Assembly: GCA_937871985.1 (NCBI GenBank)
Contig: CALMPB010000039.1
Coordinates: 1 to 45,715 of the forward strand
Source: an uncultured Burkholderiaceae bacterium
GTDB lineage: Bacteria > Pseudomonadota > Gammaproteobacteria > Burkholderiales > Burkholderiaceae
DNA: 45,715 nt
Direction of reading: 5' to 3'
Shown here piece by piece: positions 12,421-21,892 of the stretch; within the stretch, counting starts at the first letter, position 1; each line of letters starts with the position of its first letter. The notes beneath the pieces were generated by a model, which saw only the letters and a program-made list of their open reading frames with translations, was not told where the DNA came from and made no database searches. A program made the position numbers and the translations under genes.

Positions 12421-14136
12421 ATGTCCTCCATTCCAACCACTGCCGCCGCTGGCGGCGAAAGCTTTGCCGACTTGTTCGCAGAAAGTATCAAGAACCAGGA
12501 CATGAAGTCCGGTGAAGTCATTTCGGCCGAAGTCATCCGCATCGATCACAATTTCGTCGTGGTCAACGCAGGCCTCAAGTCCGAAGCTCTTATTCCTCTC
12601 GAAGAATTCCTGAACGATCAAGGCGAAGTCGAAGTCAAGGCTGGCGATTTCGTTTCAGTCGCCATTGATTCGCTCGAAAACGGTTACGGCGACACCATCC
12701 TGTCGCGCGACCGCGCCAAGCGCCTTTCGGCCTGGCTGCAGCTCGAGCAAGCACTCGAGTCCGGCGAAATGGTCACCGGCACCATCACCGGCAAGGTCAA
12801 GGGCGGTCTTACCGTCATGACCAACGGCATCCGCGCCTTCCTGCCCGGCTCGCTGGTCGACCTGCGTCCCGTCAAGGACACGACGCCCTACGAGGGCAAG
12901 ACCATGGAGTTCAAGGTCATCAAGCTCGATCGCAAGCGCAACAACGTTGTGCTGTCGCGTCGCTCGGTCCTTGAAGCCAGCATGGGCGAAGAACGCCAAA
13001 AACTGCTCGAAACCCTCAGCGAAGGCGCTGTGGTCAAGGGCGTGGTCAAGAACATCACCGACTACGGCGCGTTCGTCGACCTGGGCGGCATCGATGGTCT
13101 GCTGCACATCACCGACATGGCATGGCGCCGCGTTCGCCATCCTTCCGAAGTCCTGCAAGTGGGCCAGGAAGTCGAAGCCAAGGTTCTCAAGTTCGACCAG
13201 GAGCGCAGCCGCGTTTCGCTGGGCGTCAAGCAGCTTGGCGAAGACCCATGGGTCGGCCTGGCTCGCCGCTACCCGCAACATACCCGCCTGTTCGGCAAGG
13301 TGACCAACCTCACCGATTACGGCGCGTTCGTTGAAGTCGAGTCGGGCATCGAAGGCCTGGTGCACGTTTCCGAAATGGACTGGACCAACAAGAACATCGA
13401 TCCTCGCAAGGTGGTCACGCTGGGCGACGAAGTCGAAGTCATGGTTCTGGAAATCGACGAAGAACGCCGCCGCATTTCGCTGGGCATGAAGCAATGCCGC
13501 GCGAATCCCTGGGAAGAGTTCTCCATCAACTTCAAGCGCGGCGACAAAGTCCGCGGCGCCATCAAGTCCATTACCGACTTCGGCGTGTTCGTCGGCTTGC
13601 CTGGCGGCATCGATGGCCTGGTTCACATGTCCGACATCTCGTGGGCCGAAACGGGCGAAGAAGCCGTGCGCAACTTCAAGAAGGGCGACGAAATCGACGC
13701 CGTGGTGCTGGGTATCGACACCGACAAGGAACGCATTTCGCTGGGCATCAAGCAGCTTGAAGGCGACCCCTTCAACAACTTCGTCGCCACGTACGACAAG
13801 GGCGCCGTGGTTCCGGGCGTCATCAAGTCCGTCGAGGCCAAGGGCGCAGTGGTAACGCTGTCGCTGGACGTCGAAGGCTACCTGCGCGCTTCCGAAATTT
13901 CCTCGGGCCGCGTCGAAGACGCAACGACCGTCCTGAAGGCCGGCGAAAACATCGAAGCCATGATCATCAACATCGACCGCAAGACGCGTTCGATCCAGTT
14001 GTCGATCAAGGCCCGCGACAACGCCGAAACCGCCGACACCATCCAGCGCATGTCCGATGCCAGCGCTTCGTCGGGCACCACCAACCTGGGTGCACTGCTC
14101 AAAGCCAAGCTGGATCAGCAGCGCGACGACGGTTAA
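12421..14136 (+). CDS. rpsA: 30S ribosomal protein S1
   Basis: A 571-residue RNA-binding protein of the small subunit, needed to start translation on structured mRNAs. Six S1 (OB-fold) repeats follow one another from about residue 30 to 530. The middle ones are unmistakable: '[26 protein letters not shown]', '[26 protein letters not shown]' and '[26 protein letters not shown]' are matched in parts. The coding sequence uses optimal codons heavily, as expected of a highly expressed gene. The 92-bp gap before it contains poly-T stretches and likely one promoter. It is followed 5 bp later by ihfB. Confidence 0.97.
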   Translation: MSSIPTTAAAGGESFADLFAESIKNQDMKSGEVISAEVIRIDHNFVVVNAGLKSEALIPLEEFLNDQGEVEVKAGDFVSVAIDSLENGYGDTILSRDRAKRLSAWLQLEQALESGEMVTGTITGKVKGGLTVMTNGIRAFLPGSLVDLRPVKDTTPYEGKTMEFKVIKLDRKRNNVVLSRRSVLEASMGEERQKLLETLSEGAVVKGVVKNITDYGAFVDLGGIDGLLHITDMAWRRVRHPSEVLQVGQEVEAKVLKFDQERSRVSLGVKQLGEDPWVGLARRYPQHTRLFGKVTNLTDYGAFVEVESGIEGLVHVSEMDWTNKNIDPRKVVTLGDEVEVMVLEIDEERRRISLGMKQCRANPWEEFSINFKRGDKVRGAIKSITDFGVFVGLPGGIDGLVHMSDISWAETGEEAVRNFKKGDEIDAVVLGIDTDKERISLGIKQLEGDPFNNFVATYDKGAVVPGVIKSVEAKGAVVTLSLDVEGYLRASEISSGRVEDATTVLKAGENIEAMIINIDRKTRSIQLSIKARDNAETADTIQRMSDASASSGTTNLGALLKAKLDQQRDDG

Positions 14137-14141
14137 TTGGT

Positions 14142-14510
14142 GTGACTAAGTCAGAACTGATCGCAATTCTGGCCAGTCGCTACCCGCAACTGGCCGTGCG
14201 CGATACCGATATCGCCGTCAAGACGGTGCTCGATGCCATGACCCAGGCCCTGGCCAATGGTCAGCGCATCGAGATCCGCGGTTTTGGCAGCTTTTCGTTA
14301 TCCGAGCGTTCACCGCGCGTGGGGCGTAATCCCAAGTCCGGCGAGAAAGTCATGGTGCCCGGCAAGCGGGTGCCTCATTTCAAGGCCGGCAAGGAATTGC
14401 GCGAGCGGGTCGATGCGGCGTTCGACGCCGGAGTCAACACGGCTGCCGACACGGTATCCGAGTCCGGCTTCGAGTTGCCGCCCGCCGACCCTCGTTTCAT
14501 GCACGGCTGA
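14142..14510 (+). CDS. ihfB: Integration host factor subunit beta
   Basis: A 122-residue DNA-bending protein of the HU/IHF family that pairs with IHF alpha. It starts with GTG at 14142, five bases after the rpsA stop. The HU/IHF signature is in '[29 protein letters not shown]', with the DNA-intercalating arm 'RNPKSGE', and ends in '[14 protein letters not shown]'. It is longer than E. coli IhfB (94) through a C-terminal tail of about 28 residues without known function. The rpsA-ihfB pairing is conserved in proteobacteria. Confidence 0.96.
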   Translation: MTKSELIAILASRYPQLAVRDTDIAVKTVLDAMTQALANGQRIEIRGFGSFSLSERSPRVGRNPKSGEKVMVPGKRVPHFKAGKELRERVDAAFDAGVNTAADTVSESGFELPPADPRFMHG

Positions 14511-14537
14511 AGGCTAACATTGCCATGTCGTTTCAGG

Positions 14538-14566
14538 CAGGCCTCCCGGTTTTTCCGGGAGGCCTG
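14538..14566 (+). terminator. Rho-independent terminator after ihfB
   Basis: A perfect 12-bp GC-rich stem (14538-14549 with 14555-14566) with a five-T loop, followed by TTTGCTT. It closes the gyrA-to-ihfB run and separates it from lapA. Confidence 0.85.
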
Positions 14567-14668
14567 TTTGCTTATGGGGCGTGGATCGAAAATGTTTGCG
14601 CCGATTCGCGGAGAGGGCGGCGATTCCCCTTACAATTACCTCATTCCTGATCAATTGGAGTTTCTGTC

Positions 14669-14992
14669 ATGCGCTACCTGGTCTGGGCATTAAGGTTGCT
14701 GGTCTTTGTGCTGGTTTTATTGTTTGCCCTTAAAAACACCGATCCGGTCGACGTCCGTTTCTACGCCGATCACATCATCGCGGGCGTGCCGCTCATCGTG
14801 GTCATGCTGGCGGCGTTTGTCGTGGGCATCGTGTTTACATTGCTGGCCGTGTTTCCGGCAAGCTGGCGCCGGCGCCGCGAATTGCGCAAGCTGCGGCGCG
14901 ACATGCAGCGCCTGCAGGAGGCCGGCAAGTACGGGACGGAGCCCGAATCCGTCATCCCGCCCGAAACCATCGCGCCGTTGGCGCCTCTGTAA
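14669..14992 (+). CDS. lapA: LapA family membrane protein (DUF1049)
   Basis: A 107-residue inner-membrane protein with two hydrophobic segments (about 4-22 and 41-66) and the typical 'FALKNTDPVDVRFY' between them. A basic cytoplasmic tail with a short coiled-coil-like stretch ('RRRRELRKLRRDMQRLQEAG') follows. LapA works with LapB in control of lipopolysaccharide assembly. A GGAG about eight bases before the ATG supports the start. It is followed 16 bp later by lapB, the same order as in E. coli. Confidence 0.9.
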   Translation: MRYLVWALRLLVFVLVLLFALKNTDPVDVRFYADHIIAGVPLIVVMLAAFVVGIVFTLLAVFPASWRRRRELRKLRRDMQRLQEAGKYGTEPESVIPPETIAPLAPL

Positions 14993-15008
14993 TCGCCGAG
15001 GCTGATCC

Positions 15009-16226
15009 GTGGACTTCGAACCCTGGTGGCTGATTGCGGTGCCCGTGCTGTTTGCGCTGGGCTGGATTGCCGCGCGCGTCGATATTCGACAAATGCTGTC
15101 CGAAACCCGCGCCTTGCCCGACTCGTACTTCAAGGGCCTGAACTTCATTCTCAACGAAGAACCCGACCGCGCCATCGATGCGTTCGTCGAGGTGGCCAAG
15201 CTCGATCCCGAAACCACCGAGCTGCATTTCGCCCTGGGCAGCCTGTTCCGCCGGCGCGGCGAAATGGAACGCGCCATCCGCGTGCACCAAAGCCTGCTGG
15301 CCCGGGCCGACTTGCCCCAGGCCGAACGCGAGCACGCGCAGCACGAAATCGCTCAGGATTTCCTTAAGGCCGGCATGCTGGATCGCGCCGAACAGGCTTT
15401 CCAGAATGTGCTGGACACGCGCTTCGCCGTTCAGGCGGTGCGCGCGCTGATCCGCATCTACGAGTCCGAGCACGACTGGCCGCGCGCCATCGAAGCGGTA
15501 AAGCGGCTGCGCGCGCTGGTCGACGAGCCGGTTCCGCAGTTGGTGCATTATCAATGCGAACAGGCGCAAACGGCATTGAGCGCCAAGCCGCCTAATCTGC
15601 AGGAGGCCGAGGCGGCCCTGGATGCCGCCGACAATGCCGCGGCGGCATTGCGCGGCCAGGCGCGGGGGCAGGCTTCCGAAGCGCGCATCGCCATGTTGCG
15701 CGCCACCGTCGCCAAGCTGCGCAGCAACCCCGAACAACAGCGGGCCTATCTGGAGTCCGTGCTGTCCATCGCGCCCGAATACGCCGGCCTGGTCGCCGGC
15801 GAGCTGTTCGACTGCTATCGCGCCATAGGCCGGCCCGAACAGGGCCTGGCAACGCTCAAAAACCATTACTTGCGCCACCCTACGCTGGATACCTTCAATG
15901 TGGTGTTCCGCGAAATGCGCGCACAACAGGGGCACGACGTGGCCTGGGAGTTTGCGCGGGACGCCCTGCGGGCTCACCCCTCGCTGCTGGGCCTGGATCG
16001 TCTACTGGAAATCGAGCTGGCAACCGGCGACCGATCCACATTGCCCAATGTCACGCCCGATGCCGACCTCAGCCTGCTGCGCTCGCTCATCCACAAGCAT
16101 ACCCAGCGCCTGGATCGTTATTCCTGCAATGTGTGCGGTTTCGAGGCCCGGCATTTCTACTGGCAGTGTCCGGGCTGCAATTCCTGGGAAACCTATAAGC
16201 CCCTGCGTCTCGAGGAGCTCAAATGA
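15009..16226 (+). CDS. lapB: Lipopolysaccharide assembly protein B (TPR protein)
   Basis: A 405-residue inner-membrane protein that, with FtsH, sets LPS level by promoting LpxC degradation. An N-terminal membrane anchor ('WWLIAVPVLFALGWIAARVD') is followed by TPR repeats from about 45 to 340. The C-terminus is a rubredoxin-like metal knuckle with Cys373, Cys376, Cys387 and Cys390 ('CNVCGF' and 'CPGCNSWE'). Translation starts at GTG 15009. The stop overlaps the next ATG as ATGA, tying LapB translation to heptose synthesis. Confidence 0.95.
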   Translation: MDFEPWWLIAVPVLFALGWIAARVDIRQMLSETRALPDSYFKGLNFILNEEPDRAIDAFVEVAKLDPETTELHFALGSLFRRRGEMERAIRVHQSLLARADLPQAEREHAQHEIAQDFLKAGMLDRAEQAFQNVLDTRFAVQAVRALIRIYESEHDWPRAIEAVKRLRALVDEPVPQLVHYQCEQAQTALSAKPPNLQEAEAALDAADNAAAALRGQARGQASEARIAMLRATVAKLRSNPEQQRAYLESVLSIAPEYAGLVAGELFDCYRAIGRPEQGLATLKNHYLRHPTLDTFNVVFREMRAQQGHDVAWEFARDALRAHPSLLGLDRLLEIELATGDRSTLPNVTPDADLSLLRSLIHKHTQRLDRYSCNVCGFEARHFYWQCPGCNSWETYKPLRLEELK

Positions 16227-17152
16227 AGCCGTTTCCAGGCCAAGCCATCAAAGACGTCAATGTTCTGGTCGTCGGCGACATCATGCTCGATCGCTATTGG
16301 TTCGGCGAGGTCGAACGCATTTCTCCCGAGGCGCCGGTGCCGGTGGTGCGCGTGGCGCGCCGCGAAGACCGGCTGGGCGGCGCGGCGAACGTGGCGCGCA
16401 ATATCGTTGCCCTGGGGGCCCGGGCCACGCTGATCGGCGTGGTCGGCGAAGACGAGGCGGGCGCCAAGGTTGGCGAGCTGGCCGCAGGCGAAGGCATTGC
16501 CGCGCGGCTGGTCGGCGATTCCAGCCTGCACACCACGCTGAAGATGCGGGTGCTGGGGCGCCAGCAGCAGCTGTTGCGCATCGACTTCGAGGAAAGCCCG
16601 CAAAGCGCCAGCCTCGACCGCATCCAGGCCGGCGTGCAAGAGCTTTTGGCCACGCATACGGTGGTTGTGCTGTCCGATTACGCCAAGGGCACTTTGGCAC
16701 GGGTCGAGCCTCTTATCCAGGCGGCGCGGGCGGCCGGCGTGCCAGTTCTGGTCGACCCCAAGGGGCATATGTACAAGCGCTATGCGGGGGCCACCATCAT
16801 CACGCCCAACCGCTCCGAAATGCAGGATGCCGTGGGGCGCTGGCGCACCGAAGAAGAACTGGACGAGCGCGCGCAGCGACTGCGCGCGGAACTTCATCTT
16901 GAAGCCTTGCTGGTCACCCGATCCGAGCAGGGCATGACATTATTCACGTCGCAGGGGCGGCATCACATCGATGCGCAGGCCCAGGAAGTCTTCGACGTTT
17001 CGGGCGCGGGCGATACCGTGCTGGCCACATTGGCCGTCATGCGGGCGGCCGGCCTGCCGTGGTTCGAGGCGGTCGACTGGGCCAATCGCGCCGGCGGCAT
17101 CGTTGTAGGCAAGCTGGGCACCTCGGTGGTGACCGCAGGAGAGTTGGCATGA
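16223..17152 (+). CDS. rfaE1: D-glycero-beta-D-manno-heptose-7-phosphate kinase
   Basis: A 309-residue PfkB/ribokinase-family kinase that makes heptose 1,7-bisphosphate for the LPS inner core. It shows '[23 protein letters not shown]' near the N-terminus in part, 'GGAANVARN', and the ATP-site 'GAGD' at 261-264 with catalytic Asp264. Only the kinase domain (HldE domain I, also called HldA) is present. The cytidylyltransferase domain fused in E. coli HldE is absent and must be encoded elsewhere. ATGA overlaps link it to lapB and hldD. Confidence 0.94.
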   Translation: MKPFPGQAIKDVNVLVVGDIMLDRYWFGEVERISPEAPVPVVRVARREDRLGGAANVARNIVALGARATLIGVVGEDEAGAKVGELAAGEGIAARLVGDSSLHTTLKMRVLGRQQQLLRIDFEESPQSASLDRIQAGVQELLATHTVVVLSDYAKGTLARVEPLIQAARAAGVPVLVDPKGHMYKRYAGATIITPNRSEMQDAVGRWRTEEELDERAQRLRAELHLEALLVTRSEQGMTLFTSQGRHHIDAQAQEVFDVSGAGDTVLATLAVMRAAGLPWFEAVDWANRAGGIVVGKLGTSVVTAGELA

Positions 17153-18144
17153 TCATCGTTACCGGCGGAGCCGGCTTCATCGGCAGTAATCTGGTTCGCG
17201 GCCTCAACAAAAGGGGTTACGACGACATCCTCGTGGTCGACGACCTGACCCAAGGCGACAAATTCCTGAATCTGGTCGACGGCAAGATCGCCGACTACAT
17301 GCACAAGGACGATTTTCGTCAACGCCTGCAGCAGGGGCAGTTCGACAACATCGAAGCGGTGCTTCATCAGGGGGCCTGTTCCGACACCACCGAACGCGAC
17401 GGGCACTACATGCTCGACAATAATTATCGGGTTACGCTGGAAATCTTCCAGTACTGCCAGGCGGCCCGGGTCCCCTTGCTGTATGCCTCGTCGGCGGCGG
17501 TGTACGGTGCGGGGCCTGTGTATGCCGAAGACCTTATGTATGAGTCGCCCCTGAACGTGTACGGCTATTCCAAGTTCCTGTTCGACCAGGTGCTGCGCCG
17601 GCACCTGAACGACTTGAGCGCGCCGGTCGTGGGCCTGCGCTACTTCAATGTGTACGGCCCCAACGAACAGCACAAGGGCCGGATGGCCTCCGTGGCCTTT
17701 CACAACATGAACCAGTTTCAGGCCGAAGGCCACGTGCGCCTGTTCGGCGGCTGGGACGGCTATGCCAACGGCGGGCAGATGCGCGATTTCATTCACATCG
17801 ACGACGTCGTCAACGTGAACCTGCATTTTCTCGACCATCCCGAAACCTCCGGCATCTTCAATTGCGGCACGGGCCGCGCCCAGCCTTTCAACGACGTCGC
17901 CAGCACCGTGGTCAATACGCTGCGCGCCCGGACGGGGCAGCCGGCATTGCCGCTGGCCGACCTGGTGCAGCAAAAATTGATCCGCTACATTCCCTTTCCC
18001 GACGATCTCAAGGGGCGCTATCAAAGCCACACCGAAGCCGATCTGACCCAGTTGCGGGCCGCCGGTTTCGAGCGGCCGATGCGCGACGTGCAGACCGGCG
18101 TGGCCGAGTATGTGAATACGCTGATCGAGCGGGGCAGCCTCTAG
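17149..18144 (+). CDS. hldD: ADP-L-glycero-D-manno-heptose-6-epimerase
   Basis: A 331-residue short-chain dehydrogenase-type epimerase, the last step of ADP-heptose synthesis for LPS. The Rossmann motif '[10 protein letters not shown]' is at 5-14 and the catalytic Tyr138-x3-Lys142 is in '[11 protein letters not shown]', with the Ser pair in '[10 protein letters not shown]'. The '[11 protein letters not shown]' and '[17 protein letters not shown]' segments are specific for HldD. It starts by ATGA overlap with rfaE1 and is followed by a strong terminator. The longer open frame upstream is not part of the protein. Confidence 0.97.
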   Translation: MIIVTGGAGFIGSNLVRGLNKRGYDDILVVDDLTQGDKFLNLVDGKIADYMHKDDFRQRLQQGQFDNIEAVLHQGACSDTTERDGHYMLDNNYRVTLEIFQYCQAARVPLLYASSAAVYGAGPVYAEDLMYESPLNVYGYSKFLFDQVLRRHLNDLSAPVVGLRYFNVYGPNEQHKGRMASVAFHNMNQFQAEGHVRLFGGWDGYANGGQMRDFIHIDDVVNVNLHFLDHPETSGIFNCGTGRAQPFNDVASTVVNTLRARTGQPALPLADLVQQKLIRYIPFPDDLKGRYQSHTEADLTQLRAAGFERPMRDVQTGVAEYVNTLIERGSL

Positions 18145-18205
18145 GGCCTGTTCCTTCCCGCGCCGGCGGGTTCGGGATGCCTGAGCCCCCTTGCAAGCGG
18201 CACGG

Positions 18206-18232
18206 CAAGGCCCCGCCATTGGCGGGGCCTTG
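18206..18232 (+). terminator. Rho-independent terminator after hldD
   Basis: A perfect 12-bp stem (18206-18217 with 18221-18232), mostly GC, with a 3-base loop, followed by TGTTTCT. It ends the lapA-lapB-rfaE1-hldD unit. Confidence 0.8.
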
Positions 18233-18376
18233 TGTTTCTACGGATGGATGTTTGCCTGTCGGCGGGCTATCCGGCTCGTGCGACGTGCTTCAAGATGGAG
18301 TCTGGTTGCCCTGGCTGCTGCGCCGTACAAGGCGTGAGGCCTGGCATATCGTTCCATACTCTTTCCGGAGCTTGCC

Positions 18377-18982
18377 ATGAATCCGTTTACCGAACCCACC
18401 GTCGCCCGGCCTTTGCCCGAAAACAGCCAGGGTGCGCCGCTTCCGTTTTCCAAGGCCGTGCCGCAGACCGCGCCGGTGTCATTGCCGCCTCCTGCACACT
18501 CTGAGCCTGCGCCGGCGGCCTGCTCAGGCAGTGTTCCGGCGCGGCGGCCGGCGGCATTTTTAGGCGGCTTGTCCAAATGCCTGCGGCGGGGCGCCGCCAG
18601 GTATGGCGGGGTTCGCGCCGGCCGAGGCAGGGCGGCCGCGTGGCTGTTGCTGCTGGGTCTGGGGCTGGCTATGCCTGGGCTTGCAGGGGCGGTCGATGTC
18701 AATGTCGCCACGCTCGAACAATTGCGCTCGGTGCGCGGCATCGGCCCCAAAACCGCGCAAACCATCGTCGACGAGCGAACGCGCGGCGGCAAGTACGAGT
18801 CGTTCGACGACTTGTCCGAGCGCGTGAAAGGCATAGGCGCGAAGAAAGCGGCGGCCTTGCAGGCATCGGGGCTGACGTTGGGCGGCTCGGGTGCAAGCCA
18901 GGGCGCGGATCCCGCAGCCAAAGCCAAGCCGGCTCCCGCCCGCGGCGCCTCCGCGGCGTCGGCTCGAACCGCTGGCAAATAA
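18377..18982 (+). CDS. ComEA-like helix-hairpin-helix protein
   Basis: A 201-residue protein. Residues 1-85 are proline/alanine-rich and low in complexity. A hydrophobic segment follows at about 86-104 ('AAAWLLLLGLGLAMPGLAGA'). Residues about 105-165 then form the tandem helix-hairpin-helix DNA-binding module of ComEA ('VDVNVATLEQLRSVRGIGPK', 'RVKGIGAKKAAAL'). The tail is Ala/Pro-rich. ComEA captures incoming DNA in the periplasm during transformation; short homologues occur widely in betaproteobacteria without proof of competence. The ATG at 18377 has CGGAG eight bases upstream. A TTG start nearer residue 64 would turn the hydrophobic part into a signal peptide, so the N-terminus is uncertain. 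Confidence 0.8.
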   Translation: MNPFTEPTVARPLPENSQGAPLPFSKAVPQTAPVSLPPPAHSEPAPAACSGSVPARRPAAFLGGLSKCLRRGAARYGGVRAGRGRAAAWLLLLGLGLAMPGLAGAVDVNVATLEQLRSVRGIGPKTAQTIVDERTRGGKYESFDDLSERVKGIGAKKAAALQASGLTLGGSGASQGADPAAKAKPAPARGASAASARTAGK

Positions 18983-19104
18983 ACCCGCCTCCGGGTCGCC
19001 GCTTCTCTCTGTTCCGACGAAACGCCGGGCCGGCGGACGCTCGCGGAAGGGCGGCTACGACCGTGTTTCGCACCCGGCCTGGCCTGCGGTGCGGGCGGAT
19101 GTCC

Positions 19105-20994
19105 TCAGGGTAGAAATATCTCCACTTCCAGCCCCGACGGCAGTGCGGGGCGGGCGGTCAGGATGCCGTCATGCGCTTCGACGATGCGCCGGGTAAAGTG
19201 GTAACCCAGGCCGCTGCCTTTTTTGCCCAGCGACGAAGAGGCGCGGAAATACGGCGTGCCAAGCTTTTCCAGCTCGTCGCTGGATACGCCGGGGCCATGA
19301 TCCACGACCCGGATGCGCAGGCCTTTGCCCGGCGCATCCAGGGTCGCGCTGATCTCCACCTGGCTCTCCGAGGGGGAATAGAGCAAGGCGTTGGTCAGCA
19401 GGTTGCCCAGCGCAGCGCTGATCAGCGTTGAATCCAGCAGAAACCGGGCATCGCGGGGGCACGCTTTCAACTGAATGCGCGCGCCCGCCGCCTCGCCTTG
19501 GGCGCGGATGGCGGCCTCGATCACCTCCCGGATCACGCAGGTTTCCCGCGATAGCGCGAGCCCCCCATGATCCAGCGCCTCGGTCATCAGGAAGTTGTCG
19601 ACGAAACCGGAGAGCATGGTCACGTTGGCCCGGATTTGCGCGAGGCGCTGGGCTTCCGGCTGCGGCAGGCCTTGCGTCTTGAGCTGGATCATCTGCGTCG
19701 CCCGGTCGATGGCGGCCAGGGGGTTGCGGAACTCATGAGACAGCATGGCGACGAATCGCCGCTGCTCCTCGGCCCTTTGCGTGGAAACCGACACTTCCTG
19801 TTCGGCCATGGCTTTGTCGCGCTGCACTTGGCGCAGGCGCAGCGCCAGGCCGAAACTCATGACCACCACGTGAACCAGCGAGGCCATCTGATACAGATTG
19901 ACCGTTACCGCGTTCTGGGGAAGCATGCCCAGGTTCGCCGCGGTATTGACCGCGGTGCCGGCGGCCGGAATGACGAAGGCAATGAAATACACCATCAATT
20001 CGATACGGCGGCTGCGCCGCCAGAATACCAGCAGCAGCACCATGCTGATGAAAAAATTCAGGCTGTTCAGGTAGTTCGCCAGCTTCACGACGAGCAGGAG
20101 CTTCGGGGTCACCAGAAACGGCATCAACGCAAACGGCAACAGAGCGAGATTGAGAAGTATGGTGAACTGGTACAGACGATGAATGCGCGGGTAGTTCCGT
20201 TTCAGGTCGAGCAGCCGCCCCCACATGAGCACGATGGCTATCGCTCCGCCCAGCCAGCCGATGCGCGGCAATACGTCGACGATCCAGAGCGAGTCGAGCG
20301 GAAACAGGACGGGCAGATAGCCGGAGACGCCCAACTGGAAGAGCATCTGCGAGCCGATATAGCCGGCGTAGGCGGCCATGACGAGATCGCGCAGCCAGGC
20401 GCCGAGTATCGAGTACAGCACCACGGCGATCAGCAAGATGCCGAAGTACAGGCCCCAATGAAAATTGGTTCGCGTTTCGCCGACCACGAAAGCGTCGGGC
20501 CGCCATATTTCAGCATGGATGTTGATGGCATTGTTCGTGTGCACGCGCAAATAAACGCGGGTGTGGTCGAGCACATCGACGGGCACGGTGAACAGGCGGG
20601 TTTGCAGCGGACGGTTGCCGTAGGGCCGGTGATAGCCGAGCGCATAGTGCTGGAAACCGCCTCCCGGCTTTTCCGCCCAGATATCCACTTCTTCCAGTTC
20701 GGGAGTGCCAATGGTCAGCACCCAGCGGGTGGGCGCCGCCGGCGAGGGCTTTTCCAGTTCGAAGCGGAACCAGTGAACGGCCGTGTTGTAGCCCAGGCTG
20801 CGAAACTCCGGGAGCGGGGTGAAGTCCTGCTGCCGTATCGTTTCGAAGGACAGCTTGCCGGCGGCGTCCGCGAAATGTTCAAGCCGGCCTTCCAGCGACG
20901 CGTGTTGCGTGTCCGCCGTCAGGATCAGCGGTGCGGCCAGGCTCGGGGCGGCCGTTAAAACCATCGCGATGGCCACCAAAAATAACCGGATCAT
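19105..20994 (-). CDS. 7TMR-DISM sensor histidine kinase
   Basis: A 629-residue membrane sensor kinase. It has a signal peptide (about 1-21), a periplasmic 7TMR-DISMED2 domain (about 30-165, a carbohydrate-binding-like fold), and seven transmembrane segments (about 180-385). A HisKA domain with the phosphorylated His420 ('MLSHEFRNPLAAI') follows, then an HATPase with N box 'NLLTNALLYS' (about 531-540), G1 'DHGPGV' (565-570) and G2 'GSGLGYHF' (593-600). The start ATG overlaps the response regulator stop as ATGA, so the pair is cotranscribed, regulator first. The ligand is unknown; 7TMR-DISM receptors are thought to sense small molecules or sugars. Confidence 0.9.
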   Translation of the reverse strand: MIRLFLVAIAMVLTAAPSLAAPLILTADTQHASLEGRLEHFADAAGKLSFETIRQQDFTPLPEFRSLGYNTAVHWFRFELEKPSPAAPTRWVLTIGTPELEEVDIWAEKPGGGFQHYALGYHRPYGNRPLQTRLFTVPVDVLDHTRVYLRVHTNNAINIHAEIWRPDAFVVGETRTNFHWGLYFGILLIAVVLYSILGAWLRDLVMAAYAGYIGSQMLFQLGVSGYLPVLFPLDSLWIVDVLPRIGWLGGAIAIVLMWGRLLDLKRNYPRIHRLYQFTILLNLALLPFALMPFLVTPKLLLVVKLANYLNSLNFFISMVLLLVFWRRSRRIELMVYFIAFVIPAAGTAVNTAANLGMLPQNAVTVNLYQMASLVHVVVMSFGLALRLRQVQRDKAMAEQEVSVSTQRAEEQRRFVAMLSHEFRNPLAAIDRATQMIQLKTQGLPQPEAQRLAQIRANVTMLSGFVDNFLMTEALDHGGLALSRETCVIREVIEAAIRAQGEAAGARIQLKACPRDARFLLDSTLISAALGNLLTNALLYSPSESQVEISATLDAPGKGLRIRVVDHGPGVSSDELEKLGTPYFRASSSLGKKGSGLGYHFTRRIVEAHDGILTARPALPSGLEVEIFLP

Positions 20995-21713
20995 GTGTTC
21001 GTTTCGCACTCCCCGGTGAAGGTGTAGCCTCGGCCGTAGCTTGGGCGTACCGGGAGTTCGATGCCGCATGCCATGTGCACTTTGCGCCGCAGGCGGCTGA
21101 TGGTGTTGTCCAGATTGCGCAGGCTGGAAAGGGTTTCTTTTTTGTTCATGCGCGCCAGCAGTTCTTCGCGCGCGACGGCTTCTCCGGGCTTGTTGAACAA
21201 AGCGCACAGCACCGTCACTTCGGCGTGGGTGAGGGAAAGCAGGGAATCGTCGGGCGCTTTCAGCAGCCAATGCAGGGGGTTCAAGCGCCATGGCTCGTGG
21301 CTGTTGTCGGGCGGATGGGTGGCTTCGCTCCGATTCAGGCGGCGCAGCATGCTGTGGCAGGCCGCTTCGATCACTTCCAGCGAGCTGCGCTTGGAAAGGT
21401 ACATGTCCGCGCCGGATTCCAGCCCCAGGACGTGGTCGTTGTTCGCATCCAGCGCCGTCAGCATCACGATGCCGACTTGTGCATCCATGCTTCTTTGCGC
21501 CCGGACTCGTTGCGCGACTTCCAGGCCGCTTGCTCCCGGCAGCACTACGTCGAGCAGCAGCAAATCGAAGTGGGTTGCGGGCCATACCTCGAAAAAAACC
21601 TCGGCACTTTCGAAACCGCGCGCGGCGAATCCCCGCATTCCAAGAAACTCCACCAGGTCGGCGAGCAGGCTGGGGTTGTCTTCCACAACAGCAACGGGAT
21701 AAAGGGGATGCAT
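20991..21713 (-). CDS. Response regulator, OmpR/PhoB-like
   Basis: A 240-residue two-domain regulator. The receiver domain has the acidic pair Glu11/Asp12 ('VVEDN'), phospho-acceptor Asp55 ('LLLLDVVLPG'), Thr86 ('VMLTALD') and Lys108 ('MYLSKRS'). The C-terminal domain (about 140-235) is a winged helix of Trans_reg_C type ('LTHAEVTVLCALF', 'LDNTISRLRRKV', 'VRPSYGRGYTF'). It is the partner of the downstream 7TMR-DISM kinase. The ATG at 21713 begins right before the first beta strand; an in-frame ATG 23 codons upstream is less likely, and neither has a clear ribosome binding site. It is divergent from cysM across 179 bp. Confidence 0.88.
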   Translation of the reverse strand: MHPLYPVAVVEDNPSLLADLVEFLGMRGFAARGFESAEVFFEVWPATHFDLLLLDVVLPGASGLEVAQRVRAQRSMDAQVGIVMLTALDANNDHVLGLESGADMYLSKRSSLEVIEAACHSMLRRLNRSEATHPPDNSHEPWRLNPLHWLLKAPDDSLLSLTHAEVTVLCALFNKPGEAVAREELLARMNKKETLSSLRNLDNTISRLRRKVHMACGIELPVRPSYGRGYTFTGECETNT

Positions 21714-21892
21714 GCCATGAAAAAAGTAACAAAAACCAAAGTGTAATCGGACTTTTTTTGAATTAACAGGATTTGACAGCATCTGACAGAAATGAAACGT
21801 CCGGATCCGCGGCGGAGATTTCCATGACGTACGGCATGGATCGGAGCAGCGCGAAGGCCATTGATCGTTACGGTTCGGTGTATGATTTCTTC

